Positions 1 to 10,895 of a DNA stretch of 64,000 bases are shown piece by piece; positions within the stretch are counted from its first letter, which is position 1, and the number at the start of each line of letters is the position of its first letter. The position numbers and the translations under genes are program-made. This stretch comes from Paramecium pentaurelia. Its lineage: Eukaryota > Ciliophora > Oligohymenophorea > Peniculida > Parameciidae. The notes under the pieces are model-generated. The model worked only from the letters and a program-made list of their open reading frames with translations, was not told the DNA's origin and did no database searches. The DNA lies in NCBI GenBank assembly GCA_905183005.1, contig CAJJDO010000005.1:332641-396640 (forward strand). Direction: 5' to 3'.

Positions 1-47
1 AAGCTAAATGAATACTTTAACTAAATTTTCATCTATCTTTTTAACAG

Positions 48-254
48 ATCAATAATCATAATCATTACAACAAAATCTTATTAGTAAATCATTTCATTCA
101 AATAAGAATTGATATATCTAATTCTGTGAGAGTGAAGATATACTTGAGAATTTATATTGAACAATTAGATTATGTTATTTGTTTTTATGAACTTTCTCAT
201 AAATTCAATGTACAAGATTTTAAATTATTACCTTTTGTTAAAAATTTCATCTGA
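48..254 (+). CDS. 3' end of unknown protein (partial)
   Basis: The final exon of a gene that enters from the left edge. A likely intron 3' splice site (ttttaacag) ends at base 47, and from base 48 the frame runs 68 codons to TGA at 252-254. The residues are mixed and protein-like (isoleucine, asparagine, aromatic and charged residues) and end in FVKNFI. The frame upstream of the splice site contains a TGA at 9-11, which supports an intron there. No motif is recognisable, so no function is proposed. Only the C-terminus is visible. Confidence 0.45.
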   Translation: MNNHNHYNKILLVNHFIQIRIDISNSVRVKIYLRIYIEQLDYVICFYELSHKFNVQDFKLLPFVKNFI

Positions 255-476
255 ATTTGGTGTTTCTTATATTTAATCAAGTTCTTCTTTGATTATTAAT
301 CTAGTCAAACTTTGTTCAAAAAGAGTTTAGTATTGATGAAAGTCTCTTTTATAATGATTGCTTTTATTGAGTCTTAGTAAATTGAGGTTGTATAAGAACT
401 ATTTAGATTTTGTTCTTGTTTACAAAAATTACACAGGTAATTAAATAAATTATTAATAAGATCATTAATTATTATA

Positions 477-2109
477 ATGAATAATGATAATAATAATAAT
501 CCAAACAACAACAACAACAACAATAACCAAAATAACTTTCTTTCCCCATTTCCTCATCCATTATTAGACTTAGAGCAATTTTTAGAGTTTGGATCTTCAT
601 TTCAATTTAATTAATTTCTCAATTTCTATCCTATTGGAGAATAACAATAAAGATAATTTTTTAGAATGAATGCATTTACTTCAAGGTCATCCAATTAAGA
701 CGAAGAATTTATGCTTTATATTTAAAATCAAAGTAGACGAGAACCCTCATCTCCTAGGTTATAATTTCAATTAATTCAGATAAAAGAATTCCAACCTTGA
801 TAAGTATATGTAAAAGAGAGCCATTCCAATTCATAATGAGGAATTAAACAAAAATGAACCATATATAAAAGTTACTGTGTTGAGAAATATTAATTATCCA
901 AATACTATTCATTCAAATGAATACTTCATAAATTAACAAGGGTAAATTTTACAAGGAATTTTAGTCTCATTGGCTCTCATAAAAATGCTGATTCTGAAGA
1001 CATTCTTATAGGAAGATCTCATAGAACAGAAATCATTCCAAATGATATAAGTAATAACCCTTTAAATTTTTAGTGCTTCCAGAAGATAGAATTATCTCTA
1101 GAATTCATTGTAAATTAGTGTGCAAACATTATTTTAGAAAAGAATAAAAAATTAAACTAATTTATATATTAGCAATATAAAACATAAGAACTTCATCTAA
1201 TTTTCCATTACCTAAAAGGGCTATGTAGATCATTTCTTAATTTTTAGAGTACATTTATTTTTAATAATGTTTTTAGATATCCAAGACATGCTTATGTTTA
1301 AGATTTAGGTAGTTTATGTGGAACTCATTTTAAAATTTAAAAAAATGAACCTAATATTATGAAATATGATCAAAAGTATAGTATTGGTAGTGATACACAT
1401 TTTAATGTCCTATTTTGTGAATCTTATAAAGAGAAAGGAATTGAAATAGATGATTAATTCTATAGATTATTAAGAAAAATAAGTCGACTTAAATAATTAA
1501 AACATGAAATTCATTTTAGTGGTTAATGTTTGCTTGATAGATTTTAGAAAACACAAACATAAGAAGATGATATTGAAGAATTAAAAATTAAAACTGAAGA
1601 TTATAAAGAAATTTATAATAAGCTAAAAGAATATAAAATATCTATTATTTCTATCAAATTTAATGGATCTGGTATTGATACAGGAAAAAATTATAATCTT
1701 TTTATTCATCCAGAAAATTAGGATTCCATTGAATTTTAAATAGGAAGAGGTTAAGAAAACCATGTTAAAATTAATTCAAATACTATATCAAGGAAATAGA
1801 GTAGATTTAAATATTCAAAAAGGTATTATTACAAACTAATTTAGCATGAAATCATGGATAATATTTGATGGATCTAAAGAAAGAGATTCTGCTAATGGTA
1901 CTTGGGTTTCATTGTCAACAATAGAATAAGCAGAAAAGAAGTAAGAATCAGATCTAATTGTCTTAAAAAATAATGCAGAAATCAAAATTAGTGAATTTAT
2001 CCTAAAAATTGAAATGTTTTAAGGAAAGTAAGAAATTATTATATAAATTCATATTAGGAAATAAAATAAAATTAATAAGCAATTACTAAATGAACTAAAG
2101 AGCGAATGA
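477..2109 (+). CDS. Protein with two FHA domains
   Basis: The protein starts MNNDNNNNNPNNNN, an asparagine-rich low-complexity head, and ends at TGA 2107-2109. Two forkhead-associated-like regions are visible. The first (about 1270-1410) contains GSLCGTHFKIQ followed by SIGSDTHFNV. The second (about 1740-2010) contains IGRGQENHVKINSNTISRKQ and then DSANGTWV, matching the FHA pattern GR...S-R...NGT. FHA domains bind phosphothreonine peptides, so a role in phosphorylation-dependent complexes is inferred. Between them lies a charged, possibly coiled region. At least one short intron is needed near 800-830 and another near 1850. No kinase or RING domain was seen. Confidence 0.7.
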
Positions 2110-2512
2110 TTTAAAATAATTATATATATATATCATATAAACAATAACTATTATATTTACAATTAATACTACTTTGATTAGTAATTATATTACTCTTTAA
2201 AACATAAAAGAAATATAATCCATAGATTAAGATAATAATATCAAAGATAATCATATTAACATCTTTATATTAGAATATTTTATATATTATAAACTAAATT
2301 ATTTAGAAACAAAATTAAAGAACTAGTTAAATTTTATTTAAAAATCTATAATTAGATTTTATAAAGTTTATTATTGATAAAATCTTCTATTCATTAAAAT
2401 TAGTCTCTACTCTTATAATGTAAAATTAGAGTTTAAAACTCACTAACCAGGAATTCACTATATATATCATAAAGTGGATCAGGAGAAATTTATTAAAAAT
2501 TATAATTTATTA
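2110..2512. other. AT-rich intergenic stretch
   Basis: About 400 bases between two same-strand genes. It holds TA repeats near 2120-2140 and no convincing frame on either strand. It presumably carries the 3' end of the FHA gene and the promoter of the next gene. Confidence 0.5.
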
Positions 2513-3940
2513 ATGAATTACTTATCTTTTATAGATATTTTTGGAGTAGAGTTTAGATAATAAATCCATCTTAATGTTAAAAGTCAAAAGTCAGTATTTG
2601 GAGGAATTACATCCCTTTTGATTTTAGCAACAAGTTTGGGGTATTTGATTTACATTTTGAATGAGTGGATTTAATTTCGTTTGCTTCCAAAGTCAACTAG
2701 CACAATGAAAGCTAATTTAACTTCTGAATTATAATATGACGAAGATGCTATCCTGTTTGAATTTTTTTATTGGAAGTACTCAGAGTAATAATCTGATCCT
2801 TTTAACTAATAAAATAACATTTTAACACCTTTAGGTATTTATTTTGAAGATGGTTAACCCACAACAATATTTTCTTTTCTATCTTAGGTAGAATCACTTT
2901 CTTATTATGGAACTAAAAAATTTGGATTAAATCAGTTTAAATTGTCTTAAAATAGTAATGGCACATCTAAAGAAAATGTGAGAGAAATGATGCTTGTATT
3001 TGTTAGATGCAATTAAACTTACCTATCTGAAAATTAGACCTGTGCAAGTTAATAGGAAATTGATCATTTCTTTGATTCTGCTGTAAATTATATGGCATTT
3101 TAGATTAATTTAAAATAGTTTAATTCTTAAACCGAAGTATTTGAATTCGTTAAAAAGACATACTATTTTTCATTAGATAAAGCAATTTCAACTTAAAGTT
3201 AAATATTGCTAAAGTAAACTTAAGCTTTTATTGACAGTGGCATAATATTAAATTCTATCCAAGAAGAAACTTTTGTACAAGATGCTTATATTTTGACAAC
3301 ATCAGCTTCTATAAATTTTTGGAAAAAAATAATAGGTATGGACACATATTTTAATATGATTTTTCGTCTTGATCCTGTTTCTGAAGAACTAAATATTGTT
3401 TATCCTAAACTTGGAGAAGTATTAGCCTAAGTTGGTTCAATCGTAAATATGCTTATGATTTTGAAGTATATAATATTATACTACAATGAAAAATTATTAG
3501 AACATACTTTTATAGATTAAGTATTAAGCTTTTATTTCACTGATTATAAATAAATCAAAAAATCTAAGGTAAATTATGATAAAAAAGCATGTTCTATTTT
3601 GGTAGAATAAGCTTAAAAAAGACTTGTTTATATTAATATCATTTATGAACTTTCAAGAATATAATTATTCCTATAGAATCATTTTGGCCGTAAAAAGTTA
3701 TAAGAAAGTCATTCTATGGGTATTCTATTAAAGCCACCTAATAAGAACTTAAATTAAGATTTAGAATAAGCATTGGCATAATGTTAAGAGGAAAATTTAG
3801 AAGATGAAAATTAGAAATTTCATATACAAGACTTTTTCTTATTGAGTTAACCTAAACAATTGTTAAATTAAATAGAAGATTAATCTGTCCGTAAACATGA
3901 TCCAATAATTACACCAAATCTGAATCATTCATTATAATGA
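2513..3940 (+). CDS. Two-helix membrane protein of a ciliate family
   Basis: A single uninterrupted frame of 475 codons (1,428 bp, multiple of three) starting MNYLSFIDIFGVEFRQQI and ending at TGA 3938-3940. A hydrophobic helix lies near residues 30-50 (GGITSLLILATSLGYLIYIL) and a second near residues 305-330 (VGSIVNMLMILKYIILYYNE). Between them is a domain of about 250 residues, predicted to be lumenal or extracellular, and after the second helix a charged cytosolic tail of about 150 residues rich in Q and K. This layout resembles the many uncharacterised 'transmembrane protein' families of Paramecium and Tetrahymena. No catalytic motif was seen and the function is unknown. Confidence 0.75.
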
Positions 3941-4094
3941 TTTTTTATGTAATAAGAAGATCACCAAAATATTTATTTATTCTATATTTCTTAAAAACAT
4001 TACTTGTTCTAGTTAATTTTATATAATTTATATAAGTAATCATATTAATTTAATAATGATGGATTATATTTTGAAAATAAAGTATATATTATTA

Positions 4095-4777
4095 TCATTT
4101 ATGCTAAGATTGAATGCATTATTTTCCATGAATCTTGAAATAACTATTACCTTCAACTTTTGTAACATTATTAGGTTGTTTCTTCTAAAAATAATTGATA
4201 TCTTCATATTCTTTATTCTATTTTAACCATTATTCATATTATTTCTATTTTTAAGAATTTGAATATACTTTGTTATCAAAATATAAACTAGCATATTTCT
4301 TATCTCCTTAATGGATTTCAAATTCTTTCTTTTTTTATATTTTATTTTCCAAATTGTACTCTTGTTTATCTTGCATTGGCTTAGTAATAAGCTTTTTGCT
4401 TATTATGGAATTTCTCTCAGTTATAGGCAATCCAGTTATAATATCCAACTCTATTTATGGTTATGGTGATCTATCCATTCTTTAGACTTTCGGGGATATT
4501 GGAGGACTGTATGTTTGTTTGTGAGTTTTGGCTTCTTTCAGAATTTTGCTTCTGTCAAATAGAGATGGATCGTAATTCTGTTGTCTATCTGCGAATATAT
4601 TTGAATTGTAGAAGTATTTGACTTATTATTAAGTGAATTATTTTCTAGCACTTTATTAGCGAGGACTTTTTTAGTAATTATATGTTGTACTGTATCCCTA
4701 AACTAATATCACTCATACACTCCAAAAATATCTGATTATGATTATAAAAATTATTAAAATAGAAATGGGTACTGCAT
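4095..4777 (-). CDS. Hypothetical basic protein
   Basis: Read on the minus strand, a Q/K/S-rich protein of 219 residues with SDIFGGYSTTYNYQKSP near the N-terminus and SPPISPK further on. It needs one 23-nt intron (4698-4720); 683 minus 23 gives 220 codons exactly, which supports the model. The only in-frame start I find is 4777, which overlaps the start codon of the divergent gene at 4765. An alternative is a shorter protein from a start downstream. A plus-strand hydrophobic frame at 4311-4630 is antisense to it and was rejected. No domain recognised. Confidence 0.6.
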
Positions 4778-5247
4778 GTTCTTCAGAAAAAATAAAAATC
4801 TCTCCTACTATTTCAACTTGTGATTTAATAAATAATGATAATCCTTTTTTTGATATAACTCATGCTATAATTTAAAATATAGAATTAATTGGAGAACTAG
4901 AAACAGCACCATTTATTGTATAATAATATTCAAAGAGATTGTAAATATAATGTTAACCATTTAAATCTATATTGGAAAGACTTGAAAATGATGATTAGAA
5001 TTAACTCAAAATCTGGAATTTGCTTGTTGGAACTTTGAAGAATTTTTCTGGTATTTTAAAAGAAGCTCTTAAGAACATTCATTTTATAGAATATCTTCCA
5101 ATAATATCATATAATTTTTAAGAATTATAAAAAGACTTAGACATTTATATAGGTTATAAAAAAGGGGAGATTAAAAGAGCTCAATCGAATATCATATAGT
5201 CAAAAATAATTCGCATTTAAAAAAGACATTAAACTGATAAAATTTGA
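4765..5247 (+). CDS. Small protein with N-myristoylation-like start
   Basis: An intronless frame of 160 codons starting MGTACSSEK and ending HQTDKI before TGA 5245-5247. Glycine at position 2 with serine at 6 fits the N-myristoylation pattern, and the nearby cysteine could be palmitoylated, so peripheral membrane attachment is inferred. The body looks all-helical (LERLENDDQNQLKIWNLLVG, then LKNFSGILKEALKNIHFIEY). I do not recognise a family. It is transcribed away from the minus-strand gene at 4095-4777, with start codons overlapping by 13 bases. Confidence 0.65.
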
Positions 5248-5563
5248 ATTTTATTCAAAAAAATAGGATTTTTATGAATAAATGATCTTTAAAAATATTT
5301 TAATTTCTTTACATTCAAATATTCTAAGAAAATAGATTTAAAAAATTAAGTCTTCAATTCTTATTTTTTAAGATGAATATAATTTATATATATATATAAA
5401 TTTATTATTTACATATATTATAATTATAACATATATGAATAATTAAATGAATAGTATGAAATATATAAAGTTTTAAATACTTCTTCTATTATGTAATAAA
5501 GTTTATTTAATTTGAAAATTTTTATTTTTATTTTTATTTTTCATAATATAATAAAAATATTAG
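5248..5563. other. AT-rich intergenic stretch
   Basis: About 315 bases between two plus-strand genes, containing a TA repeat near 5385-5400. No coding frame with protein-like composition was seen. Confidence 0.5.
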
Positions 5564-6824
5564 ATGAAAAAATACCAAGACCCAAGAGTTAAAAAATAAT
5601 TTTATTAATTATGGGAAACAGCAAATAAAATATTTTGTAATGGAAAAATATTTACTGGGTATCTCTGATTAATAATTAAATTATTAGTTCCGAGAATCAT
5701 AAATTATTAGCAAGTGTTAGTTTTATTACAATTCCATCAATTCTATTTTATATATTTATGTCACCTGTAATAAATAATTGTTACATAGGAATTTGCTAAG
5801 AATGGATAAAATGGGTATACTGTTGTATTTGTAATAATTTAACTTACCATTTATGTACTATTATCAATAACAGTTTGTATGGATCCAGGCATAATTCCAA
5901 AAATTGTAATTGTTATTTATATAAAAAGAGACCAGACTATGAAATGCAAGAAGAACTACTTAAAGTGCCTTAAAAATATTCAAAATTAGATTACAGATTT
6001 ATTGTCGATTCTAAAATGTTTATAATAAATGCTCATCAATTTAAATTAAAATATTGCTCAACTTGTATTTGATCATCATTTAATATATTAGGTGCAATAT
6101 ATAGACCAGCAAGAGCTTCTCATTGTCCTTCTTGTGATAATTGTGTAGTTAGATTTGATCATCATTGTCCATGGATTGGATAATGTATAGGTCGTAGGAA
6201 TTATGTTTATTTTTACTTCTTCATTATGTCAGTATCTTTTATGCTGATATTTGTTTTTGGGACTTGCGTCTCTTATATAGTGGAAGAATCTAAGAAAAGA
6301 GCTGAATATATGGATACATCTGATGCAATATCTGAGACTATTACCCAAAATCCAGTTAGTATAATATTAGTAATTTATTCTTTTGGAGTAATGCAAATAC
6401 TTTAATTTAGTTCTCATGTTTCGTTGTAGGCTTATGGCTTTTTCATACTTATCTGGTAATTACTAATATGACTACCAATGAATATCTCAAGAAACATTGG
6501 ATAGTAGAAAGTAAGAACCCTTTTAGAAGGTACTAAAATAAATAAATTTTAGATAAAACATTTTAAAAAATATCGTTTAAGTGTTGACTTTTATTTCTTA
6601 GCTTAAGTTTTTAGAATTGAAGTAAAATATTTATGAAGTCAGAGATTATATGCAAGTATAGTTTATTCTAAATTAATAAGAGTCCAATACATACTTAAAA
6701 TCATGTTAATGAGGCTAATGACTCATCAAAATGTAAGGATGAAGAATAAGTATAAACAGATAATAGAAATAAGAACAATTACATTTCTAACAATATTCAA
6801 ATGATCAAAGAAATAAAATCCTGA
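5564..6824 (+). CDS. DHHC palmitoyltransferase
   Basis: A protein S-acyltransferase that attaches palmitate to cysteines of other proteins at membranes. The cysteine-rich core reads [20 protein letters not shown], with the catalytic DHHC motif, followed by IGQCIGRRNY. Downstream is the family motif [12 protein letters not shown] (TTxE type). Two membrane helices precede the core and two follow it, the usual four-helix plan. Seven introns of 22-29 nt were placed, e.g. 5655-5683 and one directly before GAATTTGC; removing 172 nt leaves 363 codons exactly. The last 60 residues are charged and Q/N-rich, typical of ciliate tails. Its opposite number, an ABHD17-like depalmitoylase, lies at 54127-55474. 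Confidence 0.9.
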
Positions 6825-7701
6825 TTATTATTATTATTAAATTCAAATTTATTCGTTATTGAAACAAATCAAATAATCATCATATTATAATTCTACCTTT
6901 TGATTAATTTATGTAACTTAAAGACTTTTTTAATTCAAAAATTTAATATTTAAATAAATAATCTATAATTATTGTTATATTATTTAATTTAAATATTAAG
7001 AATAGATTAATCTTTATTACTTAAAGAAGAAGATTCAAAAATTTGAATAAATTAGACAAATATTTTAATTAATCCTAAAAAGATTCAACTAGGATAAATT
7101 TTGATTTCCGAGATTTAATTTATTTATTCGAATACATTCAGTAACCATGATATTTAAATTATAGAGTATAAATAAATATTTAAATATCTCAAATTATATA
7201 TAAACATAATTCTTTTCCTTCTTATATTATTTTATTTATAAATTATAAAATCTTTGGTAATTAACAGATATGTTACTTAAATGAAATATAAATATATTCT
7301 TATTTTATCTAGAATTTAATTTCATTAATTTGAAATTATGAGTATTTCTAAGATTGAGATAATTAATAATTAATTTAATAATAATATAGGGAAAATAATT
7401 TCTTTAAATTAGAAATTTAAATAAACAACAAAAAATAATGAATAAGTAAATGTTGATGAAGAGAATATTTAATTTTAGATTAAAAGATATAATTGTAAAT
7501 TAGTGAGATATTTTATTTTTTTAAGACATATAGCATTGTATTGTATTTTAAATAATTATTAGTTTATAACATAGTTTTATGTTATAAAAAATTTCTTTTC
7601 ATATGACTAGGGATTTAAGAGTTCTAAATTATAGATTTTCTGAATTTTAATATTTTCAATTTTAATAAATAAATTTTTTTGCAATATATAAAATAAGTTT
7701 G
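6825..7701. other. Long intergenic region with a hairpin
   Basis: About 877 bases, the longest gap in the window, extremely AT-rich. A short frame from 7437 (MNKQMLMKRIF) stops quickly and is not convincing. An 11-bp perfect inverted repeat sits at 7563-7588. The region probably holds the 3' end of the DHHC gene and the 5' region of the ABC transporter, but its length is unusual for this genome. Confidence 0.45.
7563..7588. repeat. Perfect 11-bp inverted repeat (hairpin)
   Basis: tttataacata, a 4-nt loop gttt, then tatgttataaa. It lies in the intergenic region upstream of the ABC transporter. It could form a hairpin in RNA or simply be chance in AT-rich DNA. Confidence 0.5.
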
Positions 7702-10700
7702 ATGACAGATAAACTTTAAACCTATGGTACAATAATCTTTAAACATTAGCAAATAGAGATGAAAAGCTTTTAAATACAGATAATAGAGCTGAATTTTCAT
7801 TAGGAAAATTTACTCCAATTGAATTAGAATGGGATAAACTTATAATTAATGCTACAATTTAAGTTGGATAAGTATATTTAGTCATAAATTATTCATAGAT
7901 TAGCACTTAAAAGTGTTTATTAAATAATATTAAAGGAGTACTGAAATCAGCACATTTCACTGCAATTCTTGGACCTTGTGGATCAGGTAAAACTACTCTT
8001 TTAAACTTTTTGTCTGGTCGTTTAACATCTGACAATTTACAAATATCAGGAGAATTAATGTTGAATGGAAAAAGAATAGAAGATATTGATAAATTCAATG
8101 ATTAAATTGCATATGTTATGTAAGATGATATATTACTTGCAACATTCTCACCAAGAGGTACAATAACTATAAACGCTTTTAGAGGCCTTTTACTTTTCAG
8201 CTAATATGAGATTAACAATATCTGCAGAAGAAAAGCAGTAAAGAGTAGAAGCTCTGATCAGAGAGTTGGGTATTAAAAAATGTGCAGATACTAGAGTAGG
8301 AAATACTTAAATTAGAGGTATATCAGGAGGTGAAAGAAAAAGAGCAAGTATTGGTGTAGAATTATTGACAAATCCAAGTTTGATCTTTCTTGATGAACCA
8401 ATTACTAGTTTAGACTCCTCAACTGCCTTAAAAGTTATTGATCTTCTAAAAAGATTAGCAAAAAATGGAAGAACTATTGTCAGTACTATTCATTAACCTT
8501 CATCTGAAATCTTTAACACTTTTGATAGACTTATGCTTTTAGTCAGAGGAAATATTATCTATTAAGGAGATGCTGAATAAGCTATTAATTATTTTGCAAA
8601 TATGGGCTTTTAATGTCCCAATTTTTCAAATCCTTCTGATTACTTTATGAAATTAATGAATGAAGAAGGTCTTTTAGTAGAGAAAATATAGGAAGGAGAA
8701 TCTGAAGACTTTGATGAAACTAAAATTAAAGAAGAATTTGAAGAAAGACTTAAATAATTTATAAATAATTATTACTCTTCTAATATGATTAGAGAATTGC
8801 AATCAAGTGAAAATTCTGTAATCAAAGAAAATGATTCTGAATTTCATATTGGATTCATTTAATAATTTGTTTTAATCTATAAAAGATCCTTTTTCAATGA
8901 AATTAGAAATCCTAACTATGTGAAATTAAAAATATTTTAATCAATTATTAATGCAATCATTCTTATGTTAGTTTATTCAGATGTAAATATTTATTGTAAT
9001 ATAACAGTTAGGAAAATATAATGAAGGATTATAAAATCGTTTTGGAGTACTATTTTTAATAAATATATTTAATGTATTTGGAGGAATCCAAGGTGCCCTT
9101 TATACATTTTCTATGGAAAGACCTTTATTTTTAAGAGAAAGAATAAATAAAACTTATAGTGTACATTCATTCTTTTGGGCAAGATCTTTGGCAGAACTTC
9201 CTTTTTAGATTTTATATCCATCTATTTATGTTATNTAACTATAAACGCTTTTAGAGGCCTTTTACTTTTCAGCTAATATGAGATTAACAATATCTGCAGA
9301 AGAAAAGCAGTAAAGAGTAGAAGCTCTGATCAGAGAGTTGGGTATTAAAAAATGTGCAGATACTAGAGTAGGAAATACTTAAATTAGAGGTATATCAGGA
9401 GGTGAAAGAAAAAGAGCAAGTATTGGTGTAGAATTATTGACAAATCCAAGTTTGATCTTTCTTGATGAACCAATTACTAGTTTAGACTCCTCAACTGCCT
9501 TAAAAGTTATTGATCTTCTAAAAAGATTAGCAAAAAATGGAAGAACTATTGTCAGTACTATTCATTAACCTTCATCTGAAATCTTTAACACTTTTGATAG
9601 ACTTATGCTTTTAGTCAGAGGAAATATTATCTATTAAGGAGATGCTGAATAAGCTATTAATTATTTTGCAAATATGGGCTTTTAATGTCCCAATTTTTCA
9701 AATCCTTCTGATTACTTTATGAAATTAATGAATGAAGAAGGTCTTTTAGTAGAGAAAATATAGGAAGGAGAATCTGAAGACTTTGATGAAACTAAAATTA
9801 AAGAAGAATTTGAAGAAAGACTTAAATAATTTATAAATAATTATTACTCTTCTAATATGATTAGAGAATTGCAATCAAGTGAAAATTCTGTAATCAAAGA
9901 AAATGATTCTGAATTTCATATTGGATTCATTTAATAATTTGTTTTAATCTATAAAAGATCCTTTTTCAATGAAATTAGAAATCCTAACTATGTGAAATTA
10001 AAAATATTTTAATCAATTATTAATGCAATCATTCTTATGTTAGTTTATTCAGATGTAAATATTTATTGTAATATAACAGTTAGGAAAATATAATGAAGGA
10101 TTATAAAATCGTTTTGGAGTACTATTTTTAATAAATATATTTAATGTATTTGGAGGAATCCAAGGTGCCCTTTATACATTTTCTATGGAAAGACCTTTAT
10201 TTTTAAGAGAAAGAATAAATAAAACTTATAGTGTACATTCATTCTTTTGGGCAAGATCTTTGGCAGAACTTCCTTTTTAGATTTTATATCCATCTATTTA
10301 TGTTATCATCGTTTATTATGTTATTGGATTAAGTGATATTCATATTGGAAAATTCTTCATGTTAATATTAATTTAATTATTAACATATTAATATGCGGTA
10401 TCATTTGGATTACTTTTATCAATAATAATACCAAATATATAATTAACTACTTCAATAATGTCTGCTTTAGTTATGCCTTTTATGATATTAGGTGGATTAT
10501 TTGTTAACCAAGATAATATTCCTTATATTTTCTATCCATTCACTTATTTATCAATGTTTAAATATGGATTTGAAGCTTCAGTTATTGTAAAATAATTGTC
10601 TTATTATTTAATAGAATGAGTTTGATGATGTAAAATATGAATGTTTACCAGAATAAGAATGCAATCCTGTAGAAATGTTATCAATCACTCTATCTAAATG

Positions 10701-10839
10701 GGAATGCTGTTACATTTTAATAGGATTGACTTTTGGAATTAAAATAATTGCTTATTTAGCTCTTCATCTCATTTCAAGTCCTGAAAAACCAAAACTCAGA
10801 TCACCTGAAAACATGTAAATTATGAATAATCAAAGTTGA
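7702..10839 (+). CDS. ABCG-type half-transporter (broken by assembly gap)
   Basis: An ABC transporter of subfamily G, with the nucleotide-binding domain first and six membrane helices after it. Walker A reads [17 protein letters not shown], the signature [16 protein letters not shown], Walker B LIFLDEP and the H-loop STIHQPSSEIF. The D-loop region is ITSLDS rather than the usual TSGLDS. Introns at 7733 (23 nt), 7871 and 8159 (ending AG before AGGCCTTTTAC) were placed. The frame is interrupted by an N at 9235, after which 1,071 bp already read are repeated; deleting one copy restores a continuous gene ending IMNNQS at TGA 10837-10839. The protein should dimerise and move lipids or hydrophobic compounds. 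Confidence 0.88.
8164..9234 (+). repeat. First copy of 1,071-bp direct duplication
   Basis: Identical by eye to 9236-10306, offset 1,072 bases. It begins inside an intron of the ABCG gene and ends in the middle of a coding exon at the N. Confidence 0.9.
9235..9235. other. Single ambiguous base (assembly junction)
   Basis: The only N in the window, sitting exactly between the two identical copies. It looks like a scaffold join where two overlapping contig ends were not merged. Confidence 0.9.
9236..10306 (+). repeat. Second copy of 1,071-bp direct duplication
   Basis: Identical by eye to 8164-9234. The sequence after 10306 continues the ABCG gene in frame, so this copy belongs with the 3' part of the gene. 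Confidence 0.9.
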
Positions 10840-10895
10840 TTTTATATATATTTTTATTTCTATTATGAATTAAATGAAATATATAAAATGGATAA

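Noticed and set aside
4311..4630. Plus-strand hydrophobic frame MDFKFFLFLYFIFQI
   Set aside because: Its complement is a 219-residue minus-strand protein whose single intron makes the length a multiple of three.
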